A stretch of DNA of 55,335 nucleotides from CAZMGT01 sp964565895 (GTDB lineage Bacteria; Armatimonadota; Zipacnadia; UBA1398; CAZMGT01): contig CAZMGT010000021.1 of NCBI GenBank assembly GCA_964565895.1, forward strand, positions 1 through 55,335. The letters are read 5' to 3'. Numbering within the stretch: position 1 is the first letter of the stretch; every line of letters begins with the position of its first letter. Under the pieces are notes generated by a model. That model was not told the origin of the DNA. It searched no databases and was given only the letters and a program-made list of their open reading frames with translations. Position numbers and translations under genes: made by a program. Shown here in pieces: positions 17,263 through 26,074 of this stretch.

Positions 17263-18630
17263 TTAGTAGACGTATGCGTCCTTGGGGACCTCGACGCGCT
17301 CCTGGCGGGCCATCGCCTGGTTGGCGATGATCGCCGGGGCGGCGCTGCGGATGCCCACCTCGCCGTCGCACGTCGGCTTAAGCCCCTTGCGCACGGACTG
17401 CACAAACTCGAGCATCTCCAGCTCGTAGGTCGTCTTCTTCGGCCAGCCGCCCTTGTCCACCAGCTCATACAGCGGGATGTCGGCGATACGCGGCCCCTCG
17501 GGGTCCTGCGTCGCCGAAGCGTCGAGGATAATCGCGTCGCGGTCGCGCACACGCACCTCGGTGGCCTTCTCCGCGTGGTCGCCGATGGTGATCTTCTCCG
17601 CGGCGGCCATCCAAATCTCCTCGCGCGCCCCGCGCTCCAGGACGAACAGGCCGTAGGGCTTGGGCACGTTGGACAAAATGAGCGTCCCCTTGGTCCCCTT
17701 GATGATCTCCACCTGCTCGCCGAACATGCTAAACGCGTTGGTCGTCAGCGACTCCACGTGGAACTTAATCCCGCCGGGATACTCAAACACCACGTGCACG
17801 TTGTCGTACACCGTGCGCCCATCCTTGTAGTAGTCAATGCCTCCCACGCCCGTGGCGGCGACGGGCGTCTTGTCCAGCATCCAGTTCACCACGTCGGTCT
17901 GGTGGCTGGCGAGCTCGGTCATCAGCCCGCCGGAGAGCTCCTTATACAGCCGCCAGTTAACGAGGTGCTCGGCGTCGGGATAGCCCCACTTGGTAAAGTC
18001 CATGTTCTTGATAGAATCGGGCACGGGCCGGCGCCAGCTTGCGTTGCGGTTCCAGTGCGCGTGGACGAACGTTATCTCGCCGAGCAGGCCCTTCTCGATA
18101 TACGCCTTCTTGGCGTGGTGGTACGTCGGGTGGTAGCGCAGATGATGGCCGATTTGCAAAATCTTGCCCGCCTTGCGCTGCGCGCGGAGCATGGCCTTGC
18201 ACTGCTCCAGGTCATAGGCCATGGTCTTCTCGCAAAATACGTTAAGCCCGGCCTCAAACGCGGCAATGGTTACCTCGGCGTGCTTCCACAGGGGCACAGC
18301 AATGATTACCGCGTCGAGCTTGTCGGCCATCTCGTCCAGCAGCTTGCGGTAATCCTCGTAGCCCTTCGCCCCCTTCTCCGCCATGCGCAGGGCGCGCTCG
18401 CGGTTGTCCGGGCGAATGTCGCATACGGCTAAAAAGCGGCAGCCGGCGCGCTTGGCCGCGGGCATAAGCACGTGCGACCCCTGGCCGCCGGCCCCGATGA
18501 TCGCCAAATTCAAACCTTCCACCTTCTCCTGGGCGAACGCCGGAATACCGATGTGCGCAGTGATCGCCGCGGCAGCGGCGGACTTAAGAAACTCCCGCCG
18601 ACTGAGCCCCGCTTTGTTCTTCATCTTCAA
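17263..18630 (-). CDS. Gfo/Idh/MocA family oxidoreductase, Tat-exported
   Basis: 455 residues from ATG 18630 behind AGGAGG. The twin-arginine signal SRREFLKSAAAAAITA is followed by the NAD(P)-binding motif AIIGAGGQGSH. The family motif is EKTMAY, where most members have EKP. The downstream segment GEITFVHAHWNRNASWRRP is typical of secreted members found in Planctomycetes and similar bacteria. Such proteins oxidise or reduce sugars, sometimes with tightly bound cofactor outside the cytoplasm. The first 47 bases overlap the apbE gene, a strong sign of coupled translation, and ApbE handles flavin outside the membrane. Substrate unknown. Confidence 0.93.
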   Translation of the reverse strand: MKMKNKAGLSRREFLKSAAAAAITAHIGIPAFAQEKVEGLNLAIIGAGGQGSHVLMPAAKRAGCRFLAVCDIRPDNRERALRMAEKGAKGYEDYRKLLDEMADKLDAVIIAVPLWKHAEVTIAAFEAGLNVFCEKTMAYDLEQCKAMLRAQRKAGKILQIGHHLRYHPTYHHAKKAYIEKGLLGEITFVHAHWNRNASWRRPVPDSIKNMDFTKWGYPDAEHLVNWRLYKELSGGLMTELASHQTDVVNWMLDKTPVAATGVGGIDYYKDGRTVYDNVHVVFEYPGGIKFHVESLTTNAFSMFGEQVEIIKGTKGTLILSNVPKPYGLFVLERGAREEIWMAAAEKITIGDHAEKATEVRVRDRDAIILDASATQDPEGPRIADIPLYELVDKGGWPKKTTYELEMLEFVQSVRKGLKPTCDGEVGIRSAAPAIIANQAMARQERVEVPKDAYVY

Positions 18631-19588
18631 CCTCCTCCTTTTCCAGCGTGCAGTTTATTTCTCGCACCACCGCCGCACCGGACGGGCCCTTGTCCACGAT
18701 TACCGCGCCTCCGCCGTTGTCCGCGCACCATTTGCGCGCTAGCTGTTCGCCGCCGACGAAGAACGCCGTAGACAGGGCATCGGCCACCACAGCGTCGCGC
18801 CCGATGACCGCCACAGAGAGCCGCTCCTCGCTCACGGGCCAGCCGGTGCGCGGGTCAATAACGTGGCAAAATCGCCTGCCCTGCGCCTCAAAGTATTGCA
18901 CATAGGCCCCCGATGTGGCCAGGGCCTGGTCGCGCAGCAGCACGCTCCCGATGCGCGGCGACTCGTCGCCCTGCTCGCGCAGGCCAATACGCCACCCCTC
19001 GGCCACAGGGGGCCGGCCGAGAGCGTAGATCGTGCTCCGCCCCGCGTGAACGAGCGCCGCGCTTACCCCCCACTCGCGCAGGCGCTCCGCCGCACGGGCT
19101 ACGGCGAACCCCTTGCCCACCGCGCCCAGGTTAATCTCTACCCCCGGCCGGTCAAACTGCACGGTAAGCGCCTCGGGATCGAGCACCACGTGCTCCATCC
19201 CCACGCGCTCCAAGGCGGCCTCCAGCGCTTCCTTTTCGGGCACCGCGCCCTGCCGCCGGTAAAAGCCCCAGCACTTTACCAACGGACCAACCGTTATGTC
19301 AAACGCGCCCTCGGTCTCCTCCCACAGCCGGCGGGCAAGCTCTAGCACGTCAAACGTATCTGGATGCACGGGCACCGGCCCGCGCGCCGCGTTTTCGTTT
19401 ATCCAACACACATCGCTGCTCGGAATATATGCGCTAAGCAGCTCCTCCAGCCGGCGAATCTCGGCGAAAATGTCCTGGGCCATGTCGTCGAGCACGCCGC
19501 GCTCGCGGTCACCGTCGAGGATGAGCTCGAACGTGGTGGCCATGAGCTGCCGGGTATAATGCACGCGCACGCGCTGTTCCACGATCAA
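18584..19588 (-). CDS. apbE: FAD:protein FMN transferase (ApbE family)
   Basis: 334 residues from TTG 19588 (an in-frame GTG at 19582 is an alternative). ApbE landmarks are present: YTRQLMATTFELIL, GAFDITVGPLVKCWGF, EINLGAVGKGFAVARA, HAGRSTIYALG and the metal/FAD segment HVIDPRTGWPV. The enzyme attaches FMN covalently to Thr or Ser of extracytoplasmic flavoproteins such as Rnf/Nqr subunits, using FAD and Mg2+. No Rnf or Nqr subunit is present in the window. No lipobox or signal peptide is seen at either start, which is unusual for ApbE. It lies 35 bases after pheT and overlaps the oxidoreductase gene by 47 bases. Confidence 0.92.
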   Translation of the reverse strand: MIVEQRVRVHYTRQLMATTFELILDGDRERGVLDDMAQDIFAEIRRLEELLSAYIPSSDVCWINENAARGPVPVHPDTFDVLELARRLWEETEGAFDITVGPLVKCWGFYRRQGAVPEKEALEAALERVGMEHVVLDPEALTVQFDRPGVEINLGAVGKGFAVARAAERLREWGVSAALVHAGRSTIYALGRPPVAEGWRIGLREQGDESPRIGSVLLRDQALATSGAYVQYFEAQGRRFCHVIDPRTGWPVSEERLSVAVIGRDAVVADALSTAFFVGGEQLARKWCADNGGGAVIVDKGPSGAAVVREINCTLEKEEVEDEEQSGAQSAGVS

Positions 19589-19623
19589 ACAGACCCCCTG
19601 GCCCAGCGATCGTTTCGGCGCCG

Positions 19624-22005
19624 CTAGCGCCCGCGGAGCGTGGCCCCGTGCTCGCGCTCCAGCGCGGCGATCACGGCCTCGACGGCCCGCGCCACCTCCT
19701 CGCCGGTGAGCGTGCGGTCCGGCGCGCGGAACACCATGCGCAGGCCGATGCTCCGCTTGCCTGGGGGAATGCCCTTCCCCGCGTAAACGTCAAAACAGCG
19801 CACTTGCTCCAAAAACTCCCCCGCCGAGGCGAGCACTGTGGCCTCCAGCTCGGCATAGGGAATGTCGTAGTCCACGACGATGGAGATGTCGCGCTCTACG
19901 CTGGGCATGCGCGGCACGGGTTTGACGATAACCAGCTTCTTCGCAGCGTCGCGCAGCACGCCAAGGTCGAGCTCGAACAGATAAACGCTCCCCTCCAGCT
20001 CCAGCTCCTCCGCCGCGGCGGGCGCCAGCCGGCCCATTACCCCGGCCGGACACTCCGCGACGAAAAGTGCCGCCTGCTCGCTGGGGTCGAGCCAAGAGAC
20101 TTCGCTCCGCTGCCACGCCGGCGGGTCTATATGAAGCTCCTCGAGCGCGCTCTCCAGCACGCCCTTCAGCCAGAGAAAGTCTATCTCGCGCCGGTGCTCC
20201 TCCCACTCCCCCTGGCGCACGGCGCCGGCAGCTACTCCGGCCACGGCCCACGCGTCGTCTCCCTCCCCGCGCACCACGCGGTCGATCTCAAAAAAGCGCA
20301 GGTCGGCATAGCCGCGGCGCTGGTTGCGCTGGGCGACCTCGAGCAGCCGAGGGAGCAGGGTCGGGCGCAGGGCGGACATGTCCTTGCTCATCGGGTTCTG
20401 CAGCTCCAGAGGCTCGCCGGCCTCCGCCAGGCGCCACTTGCGCAGCCGCGCGGGAGCGTCTAGGGGAAGGGTGTTCGCCTGCAAAAACCCCCGCGCAGAC
20501 AGCGCCCGCGCCACGCGCCCCCGAAACGCGTCGAACTCCCGCCGCCTCCCGCGCGTAAGCGAAAGCCGCGGCGGCCGCAGGGGAATGTTGTCGTAGCCCA
20601 AAAGCCGCGCCACGTCCTCGGCCAAAACAACCGCGTCGTTGCAATCGATGCGCCGCGTGGGAACGACCACCGTCCCGTCCGCCTCGCGCTCGTAGCCCAG
20701 CCGGCGCAGGCAGTCGCTAACCTGTTCCTCGGTTACCGCGCAGCCCAAATAGCGCGAGACGAACTCCGCGGAGACGCGCAGCCGGCGGGGGGCAATGGGC
20801 TTGGGGTAAACATCAACCACGCCCCCGCGAACGTCGGCGCCGGCGAGCTCGGCAATCAGCGCCGTCGCCCGACGCAGCGCGCGCTCCAGTCCTTCGTTGG
20901 GGTCCATCCCGCGCTCGAAGCGATAGGAAGATTCCGTGGAAATACCCAACCGCTTCGCCGTGCGCCTGATAAGCACGGGGTCGAAATAGGCGCACTCTAG
21001 GAGAACGTCCGTCGTCTGCTCATCGGTCTGCGTCGCTGCTCCGCCCATCACCCCGGCGAGAGCGACGGGCCGCTTGGCGTCGGCGATTACCAGCACGTCC
21101 CGGTCGAGCTCCACGTGGCTCCCGTCCAAAAGCTCGATCGTCTCCCCCGGGGCGGCACGGCGAACGATGATCGTTCGCTCCTCCAAGCGGTTTAGGTCGA
21201 ACGCGTGCAGGGGGTGGCCGCATTCGTAGAGCACGAAGTTTGTCACGTCAACGACATTGTTAATCGGCCGGCCGCCGGCGCAGGCGAGTCTTCCCGAAAG
21301 CCACGCGGGCGAGCGCCCCACGCGCACGTTGCGAAACACGCGGCAGGTATATCTGGGGCAGGCCTCCTCGTCCTCGATGATCACGGTAACGTCGTCCGGA
21401 GGCGGCTCCCCCTCGCCCAGCGGCCGGATCTCGGGGAGTTTCAGCTCCAGCCCGAAGTGCGCGGCGACCTCGCGCGCCATGCCTATTACGCTCAGGCAGT
21501 CCGGCCGGTTGGAGAGGATGTCGATGTCCACCAGGACATCCGAGATGTGAGCGACCTCGGTCAACGGCGTGCCCGGGGCGACGTCCTCGGGGAACACTTG
21601 CAGCCCCGAGCCGCGGGGCAAAATGCCCATGTCGCGGTCGAGGCAAATCATCCCCTGCGAGGGCACGCCGGCGTACTCTGCCACGGTAACCGCGACGCCC
21701 GTGGGCAGCTCCGCCCCAGGCAGGGCCACGGGCACACCCCAGCCCACCTCCACGGGGTGCTCGTCGGTGCACACAACCTGCCGCGGCTGGCCCTCGCCCA
21801 GGTCCACCTGGCATACGAACATCCCCGCCGCGCTGGGGTGCGCGCTCACCTCGCGCACAAAGCCCACGCGAATATAGCTCAGCTCCTCCTGCAGGCGGAG
21901 CACGCGGTCTAGGTCGAACCCGATCATCGGCAGGGCGGCGACGATCTCCTCTGCCTCGCACTCCCCGGCGAGGTATTCCTTAAGCCATTCCATGTTCAGG
22001 AGCAC
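19624..22005 (-). CDS. pheT: Phenylalanine-tRNA ligase beta subunit
   Basis: 793 residues from GTG 22005. MLLNMEWLKEYL aligns with the usual PheT opening (six residues before the conserved Trp), which favours GTG over ATG 21993. The tRNA-binding/EMAP-like segment (VGFVREVSAHPSAAGMFVCQVDLG), B3/B4 editing domain, B5 domain and C-terminal FDX-ACB domain (PSVERDISIVVDYDIPYAE) are all present. Length is normal. It pairs with PheS to charge tRNA-Phe. It follows pheS by 48 bases. Confidence 0.97.
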   Translation of the reverse strand: MLLNMEWLKEYLAGECEAEEIVAALPMIGFDLDRVLRLQEELSYIRVGFVREVSAHPSAAGMFVCQVDLGEGQPRQVVCTDEHPVEVGWGVPVALPGAELPTGVAVTVAEYAGVPSQGMICLDRDMGILPRGSGLQVFPEDVAPGTPLTEVAHISDVLVDIDILSNRPDCLSVIGMAREVAAHFGLELKLPEIRPLGEGEPPPDDVTVIIEDEEACPRYTCRVFRNVRVGRSPAWLSGRLACAGGRPINNVVDVTNFVLYECGHPLHAFDLNRLEERTIIVRRAAPGETIELLDGSHVELDRDVLVIADAKRPVALAGVMGGAATQTDEQTTDVLLECAYFDPVLIRRTAKRLGISTESSYRFERGMDPNEGLERALRRATALIAELAGADVRGGVVDVYPKPIAPRRLRVSAEFVSRYLGCAVTEEQVSDCLRRLGYEREADGTVVVPTRRIDCNDAVVLAEDVARLLGYDNIPLRPPRLSLTRGRRREFDAFRGRVARALSARGFLQANTLPLDAPARLRKWRLAEAGEPLELQNPMSKDMSALRPTLLPRLLEVAQRNQRRGYADLRFFEIDRVVRGEGDDAWAVAGVAAGAVRQGEWEEHRREIDFLWLKGVLESALEELHIDPPAWQRSEVSWLDPSEQAALFVAECPAGVMGRLAPAAAEELELEGSVYLFELDLGVLRDAAKKLVIVKPVPRMPSVERDISIVVDYDIPYAELEATVLASAGEFLEQVRCFDVYAGKGIPPGKRSIGLRMVFRAPDRTLTGEEVARAVEAVIAALEREHGATLRGR

Positions 22006-22053
22006 AGCCGTTCACATCCCTTTCGCGCCGGTCGGGAACGCGGCAACAGCGCC

Positions 22054-23094
22054 CTAAAACTGCCGCAGGAAGGGAATATCGTTCCAGTAGAACATGCGAA
22101 TGTCGTCTACGCGGTGCAGTTGCATGGCAATGCGCTCGATGCCAATGCCAAACGCCAGGCCGCTGACCTTCTCCGGGTCGAGCCCCGCCGCACGGAGCAC
22201 CTCGGGGCGCATCATCCCCGAGCCTAAGATCTCCACCCATCCCGTGCGCTTGCATGCCCCGCAGCCCTTCCCCCCGCACACTTGGCAGGACACGTCCATC
22301 TCCGCGCTCGGCGTGGTAAACGGAAAGTACGACGGGCGAAAGCGAATCCCCACCTTCTCCCCGAACACGGCCTTGGCCATCGTGCTTAAAATCCACTTTA
22401 AGTCGGCGAACGACACGCCCGGCTCCACGGCGATTCCGTCGAGCTGGCTGAACACGGGCGAGTGCGAGGGGTCGAACGGGTCGCGGCGATAACACCGCCC
22501 CGCGGTCATCTCGCGCAGCGGAGGCGGCCCGTGCCGCTCGATCGCCCGAATTTGAAACGCCGTGGTGTGCGTGCGCAGAACGCGGCCGTCGGAGGTATAA
22601 AAGCTGTCTTGCTCGTCGCGCGCGGGGTGCCACTTGGGCGTATTTAGGGCCTCGAAGTTGTGGTATTCGGTCTCGATCTCCGGATATTCGTCGTAGGAGA
22701 AGCCCAGGCCCAGGAAAACCTCCTTAAGCAGCTCTGTCGTCTGGGCGATGGGGTGCAGCCTGCCCGGGAAATCGCGCGGCGGGGGAAGGGTCACGTCAAC
22801 GGCTTTGCGCGCCTTTTCCGCAGCGGCCGCCTTCTCGGCCAGCTCCTCGCGGCGTTGGGCAAGCGCCCGCTCAAGTTCCTGCCACGTCTCGTTAAGCTTC
22901 TTGCCCACCGCGGGCCGGTCCGCCTGGGGCAGGCTCCCCAGGCTCCGCCGCACCTGGGCCAGGGGCGACTTGCGCCCCAAATGCGCCGCCCGCGCCTGCT
23001 CTAGCGCGCGCAGGTCCTCCGCCGCTGCGATCGCCGCCAACGCCTCCTCGCGCAGCCGAGCGACGTTATCCAAAATCTCCGCTGCTTCAGACAC
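22054..23094 (-). CDS. pheS: Phenylalanine-tRNA ligase alpha subunit
   Basis: 346 residues from ATG 23094. It has an N-terminal coiled coil (residues about 1-90) and then the class II catalytic core: motif 1 region LHPIAQTTELLKEVFLGLGF, motif 2 TAGRCYRRDPFDPSHSPVFSQLDG and motif 3 GLAFGIGIERIAM. FRPSYFPFTTPSAEMDVSC is also characteristic. A zinc-like CxxC...CxxC pair (VCGGKGCGACKR) is present. First gene of the operon; no T-box leader is seen. Confidence 0.97.
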   Translation of the reverse strand: MSEAAEILDNVARLREEALAAIAAAEDLRALEQARAAHLGRKSPLAQVRRSLGSLPQADRPAVGKKLNETWQELERALAQRREELAEKAAAAEKARKAVDVTLPPPRDFPGRLHPIAQTTELLKEVFLGLGFSYDEYPEIETEYHNFEALNTPKWHPARDEQDSFYTSDGRVLRTHTTAFQIRAIERHGPPPLREMTAGRCYRRDPFDPSHSPVFSQLDGIAVEPGVSFADLKWILSTMAKAVFGEKVGIRFRPSYFPFTTPSAEMDVSCQVCGGKGCGACKRTGWVEILGSGMMRPEVLRAAGLDPEKVSGLAFGIGIERIAMQLHRVDDIRMFYWNDIPFLRQF

Positions 23095-23140
23095 CGCAGC
23101 AGCCTCCCGTCACGTGCACCTTGCGGACAGTCAGCGCCCG

Positions 23141-23149
23141 ATTGTAACA
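23141..23149 (-). promoter_or_regulatory. Extended -10 promoter element for pheS
   Basis: On the minus strand the sequence reads TGTTACAAT, an extended -10 (TGn plus TACAAT) ending at 23141. The start point would be about 40 bases ahead of the pheS ATG. The -35 is weak. A perfect TTGACA further upstream (minus strand, near 23195) is too distant for this -10. Confidence 0.5.
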
Positions 23150-23305
23150 CGACTTTTGCGCGTCGCGGAAGACTACTGCCTGCGCCGCGCAAATGTCAAC
23201 CGCCGCGTGGGCTGACGAGGGAAGCGGCGCAAAGCGCGCGAAATGTCAGTTGACCTTTCGCCCGCGCCCGCCGCGGGCAGGACACGGAGCGAGGGGAGGA
23301 CGAGC

Positions 23306-23812
23306 ATGGACCTGTTTGAGGCAATTGCCGCGCGGGCCTCTGTGCGCAGCTTTCGCCCCGCGGAAATACCCCAAGAGGACATCGAGAAAATTCTCGACGC
23401 CGGCCGGCGCGCACCCTCCGGCCGCAATATCCAACCGCTGGAGTTTGTCGTCATCAAAAACCGCGACACGCTCAGCCAGCTCGCCCAGGCCCAGGGGTGC
23501 ATCGCCGAGGCCTCCCTGGCCATCGCCATCGTCGCCGACCCGCAAAAGTCGCAATATTGGCTCGAGGACGCCTCCGCCGCCGCGGAAAACATGCTCCTGG
23601 CCATCGCCGCCCTGGGCTATGGCAGCGTGTGGATCGAGGGCACCCTCCTCCCTGTGGAGGACAAGTGCAAGCAAATCCTCGGCGTCCCGCCCGAGCTGCG
23701 GCTAATCATCCTCCTGCCCATCGGCGCGCCCGCGGCGCCCCCGCGCCAAGCGGACAAGCGCCCCCTTGCCCAAATGACGCACTGGGAGCGCTATGGCCAG
23801 AGGCAGCCCTAG
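23306..23812 (+). CDS. Nitroreductase family protein
   Basis: 168 residues from ATG 23306 with GAGGGGAGG upstream; the frame is open to 23243 but that start has no ribosome site. The N-terminal FMN-phosphate motif ARASVRSFRPAEIP and the RRAPSGRNIQPLEFVVI segment are typical, as is the C-terminal ALGYGSVWIEG glycine region. Such enzymes are FMN-dependent NAD(P)H oxidoreductases; the physiological substrate is unknown. Size is at the small end of the family. It diverges from pheS and is followed 63 bases later by a cupin gene on the same strand. Confidence 0.92.
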   Translation: MDLFEAIAARASVRSFRPAEIPQEDIEKILDAGRRAPSGRNIQPLEFVVIKNRDTLSQLAQAQGCIAEASLAIAIVADPQKSQYWLEDASAAAENMLLAIAALGYGSVWIEGTLLPVEDKCKQILGVPPELRLIILLPIGAPAAPPRQADKRPLAQMTHWERYGQRQP

Positions 23813-23875
23813 GGCAGCCCCCGCGCCCGACGGTCCGCTTCGCCCGGCAACCGCTGCGAAACGGAGGGAGCTTTC

Positions 23876-24205
23876 GTGAAAGCCATCCACGAGGACGAGG
23901 TGACCAAAAGCTTATACCCCGACCGCTGGAGCAAGGACCTTATCGGCGGCGACAAAATACCGACAACCGCGGGCTTTAGCTTGGGCGTCGCCGAATACCA
24001 CGCGCGCGACTTCGGCCCGCGCCAAGTGCACGACGACCAAGAGGCGATCTACGTCATCTCCGGCGTGGGCGAGATCTGCTTGGACGACGAGGTCCTTCCG
24101 CTAAAGCCGGGCACGGCGGTATACGTTGCCCCGGGCGTGGCCCACGCCACCAGGCGCACGGGGCCCCAGCCGGTAAGGGTCGTTTACGCACACGGGGCGG
24201 TTTAG
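23876..24205 (+). CDS. Single-domain cupin protein
   Basis: 109 residues from GTG 23876, with GGAGGGAG upstream. The cupin barrel is recognised from PRQVHDDQEAIYVISGVGEICLDDEVLPLKPGTAVYVAPGVAHATRRTG. Metal ligands of motif 1 (H, Q/E, E) and the motif 2 His (GVAHA) are in place. Small cupins of this type are metal-binding and may act as isomerases, dioxygenases or sensor proteins; nothing here decides. It ends 33 bases from the convergent sensor kinase gene. Confidence 0.88.
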   Translation: MKAIHEDEVTKSLYPDRWSKDLIGGDKIPTTAGFSLGVAEYHARDFGPRQVHDDQEAIYVISGVGEICLDDEVLPLKPGTAVYVAPGVAHATRRTGPQPVRVVYAHGAV

Positions 24206-24238
24206 CAAAGCGCGGGGCAAAGCGGCCGTGGGGCAAGG

Positions 24239-26074
24239 CTAGCCGTTGGCGTTGTTATTGTTGTTCGCTTCTTCCTCGCCGCGGTAAATAGGCAGGCGGA
24301 TGTAGAACGTGGCGCCTTTCCCCTCGCCCTCGGACTCCACCCACATCTCGCCGTTGTGCTGAAGAACGGTCTTGCGGTCGTTATAGAGCCCGGTCCCCGA
24401 GCCCTCCGGGTTAAACTCCTGCGCATTGGAGCAGCGCACGCACAGCTCAAACACGCCCGCCTCTTCGCCCTTGGGGATCCCAATGCCCGTATCTTGCACG
24501 GAGAACGTAACCGTGCTGTCGTCGGTCTTCAGCCGAACCCACACCTTGCCCCCTTCGGGGGTGTACTTAATCGCGTTGTTGATTACCTGGACGAACGGGC
24601 GCTTGATTTCCCGCTCCACGCCGAAGATCATCACTTCGCCGTCCTTGGTGTCCATCTCCAGCTTATATTCGATGGACTTTTGCTTGGCGTCGGGCTCGGA
24701 CTCGTGGAACGCCGTGCGCACCAGCTCGTCCAGGCGAATGGGCTTCCACACCGGCGGCTTGCGCTTAATCAGGTCGTTCTGAATGTCCTGCAGCTCCTTG
24801 GCCAGGGCGGTCGTTGTCTCGCCGCACTCCAGCGCGCTCTGCAAGAACTCGGTGATCGTCCCGATCGTCGCCGCGTTAAGCTTTTCCGAAAGCGCGCGGT
24901 TGATCTCCAGGTGCTCTTTGGCGTAGTTGCGCAGCTCCTCGTAAACGGGGCGGAGGTTGTTCACCACCTCGCGCACTTGCTCAAACAGGGCCTCTTTGTC
25001 CTCGCTGTGAAGGGCCTTTTCCACGACATCGAGGGCCTTAAGCGTCTCCTGCAGGGCGCGCCGGCGCAGCTCCTGCAGCCGCTCGAATACCTGCATCTCC
25101 TCCACGGTAACGAGCATCCCCTCCTGGCGCACGTCCTCCCACTGCGTCCCGAGAACGGTCTGCAGGAAGCCCGTCACCGGCGAGATCTTGTTCTTAATGC
25201 GGTGGAGCATTACCGAGACTTCTTCGTAGAAGTTGGTCATTAACCGCCGGTTATAGGCTTCGCTAAACGCCAGCGCCAGGTCGCGCACGGCAGCGTGGAT
25301 CACCCACAGCGCACGGCGGTAGGCGTCCGGCTCGTCGCGATACGCTTTGTAGAGGATAGGCTCGGCGATCTCCTCGAGGTGAGAGATCGCCCGCTCCACG
25401 TCGGAGATGGCAAAGCCGCGGGGCTCGAAAAAGTCCACCGTTTCGTCGAGATAGTCCTGCAGCGCGGTGACCATCTGGCCTTCGACCTTGCGGCTGGGGA
25501 CGGGCTTGTCCTCCTGGCCGGTGAGGAAGAGCATTGCCGTGTCGAACGTGCGCTCGACGAACTCGCGCAGCTTCTCCTTGCTCACCACGGTAAAGTGCCG
25601 GCTCACCGCGCCGCTGGGCAGGTCGCGCTGCCACTTGCGCAAGACAAACTCGCGCTCGCGGGTGAGCAGCTCCTGCGAGGGGCGGCCCAGACGTTCGCTA
25701 TAAACCTGGCGCAGCTCGGCGTTGAACGTCGACAGCCGCCGGTGCAGGTAGTCCTTCAGCGGCGTGTCGGACTTTTTGATAACGTCCATCGTGGCGTCGA
25801 TAAACCCGAACAAAAACCCGCGCACGTCGCGGATGCCGATATAGTGCTCGTGCGCCGTGTCCACCATATAGTCGAACACTTGGTTCAGGTCATAGTAGTG
25901 GTGCTCGTCCAGAGCCTGGCAGATATAAGTGAACATGCGCTCGAGGATCTCTTCGGTGACGAACTCGCGGTGGCGGAAGAAATCGGGGTTCACCGAGGTG
26001 ACGATGTAGTCGCGCCACTTCTTGATGATTTGATCCTTATGTCGATGCAGAAAGGCTAGTTCCTCAGAAGCCAT
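24239..26074 (-). CDS. Sensor histidine kinase-like protein with tandem RsbRD-type N-terminal domains
   Basis: 611 residues from ATG 26074, with GGAGG ten bases upstream; an earlier in-frame start at 26092 has none. Residues about 5-130 and 140-270 look like two copies of the RsbRD N-terminal four-helix sensor (IIKKWRDYIV; FVLRKWQRDL). A histidine box, SVMLHRIKNKISP, lies near His291, and the C-terminal ATPase domain has N (VINNAIKY, about 497), G1 (DTGIGIP, about 528) and G2 (GSGTGL, about 558) boxes. The roughly 200-residue helical stretch between His291 and the N box is far longer than in ordinary kinases. The C-terminus is a NNNNN tail. It is soluble, and no response regulator is adjacent. 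Confidence 0.85.
   Translation of the reverse strand: MASEELAFLHRHKDQIIKKWRDYIVTSVNPDFFRHREFVTEEILERMFTYICQALDEHHYYDLNQVFDYMVDTAHEHYIGIRDVRGFLFGFIDATMDVIKKSDTPLKDYLHRRLSTFNAELRQVYSERLGRPSQELLTREREFVLRKWQRDLPSGAVSRHFTVVSKEKLREFVERTFDTAMLFLTGQEDKPVPSRKVEGQMVTALQDYLDETVDFFEPRGFAISDVERAISHLEEIAEPILYKAYRDEPDAYRRALWVIHAAVRDLALAFSEAYNRRLMTNFYEEVSVMLHRIKNKISPVTGFLQTVLGTQWEDVRQEGMLVTVEEMQVFERLQELRRRALQETLKALDVVEKALHSEDKEALFEQVREVVNNLRPVYEELRNYAKEHLEINRALSEKLNAATIGTITEFLQSALECGETTTALAKELQDIQNDLIKRKPPVWKPIRLDELVRTAFHESEPDAKQKSIEYKLEMDTKDGEVMIFGVEREIKRPFVQVINNAIKYTPEGGKVWVRLKTDDSTVTFSVQDTGIGIPKGEEAGVFELCVRCSNAQEFNPEGSGTGLYNDRKTVLQHNGEMWVESEGEGKGATFYIRLPIYRGEEEANNNNNANG

Noticed and set aside
16151..18432. 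Two long frames antisense to the DUF3604 and oxidoreductase genes (16151-17371 minus; 16993-18432 plus)
   Set aside because: Each lies opposite a strongly supported gene, with no domain or ribosome site.
23095..23305. T-box or attenuator ahead of pheS
   Set aside because: The leader is only about 40 bases from the likely start point; no specifier loop, T-box sequence or terminator is visible.
24356..25243. Plus-strand frame opposite the sensor kinase
   Set aside because: Shadow of the kinase gene; His/Leu-rich translation without any domain.
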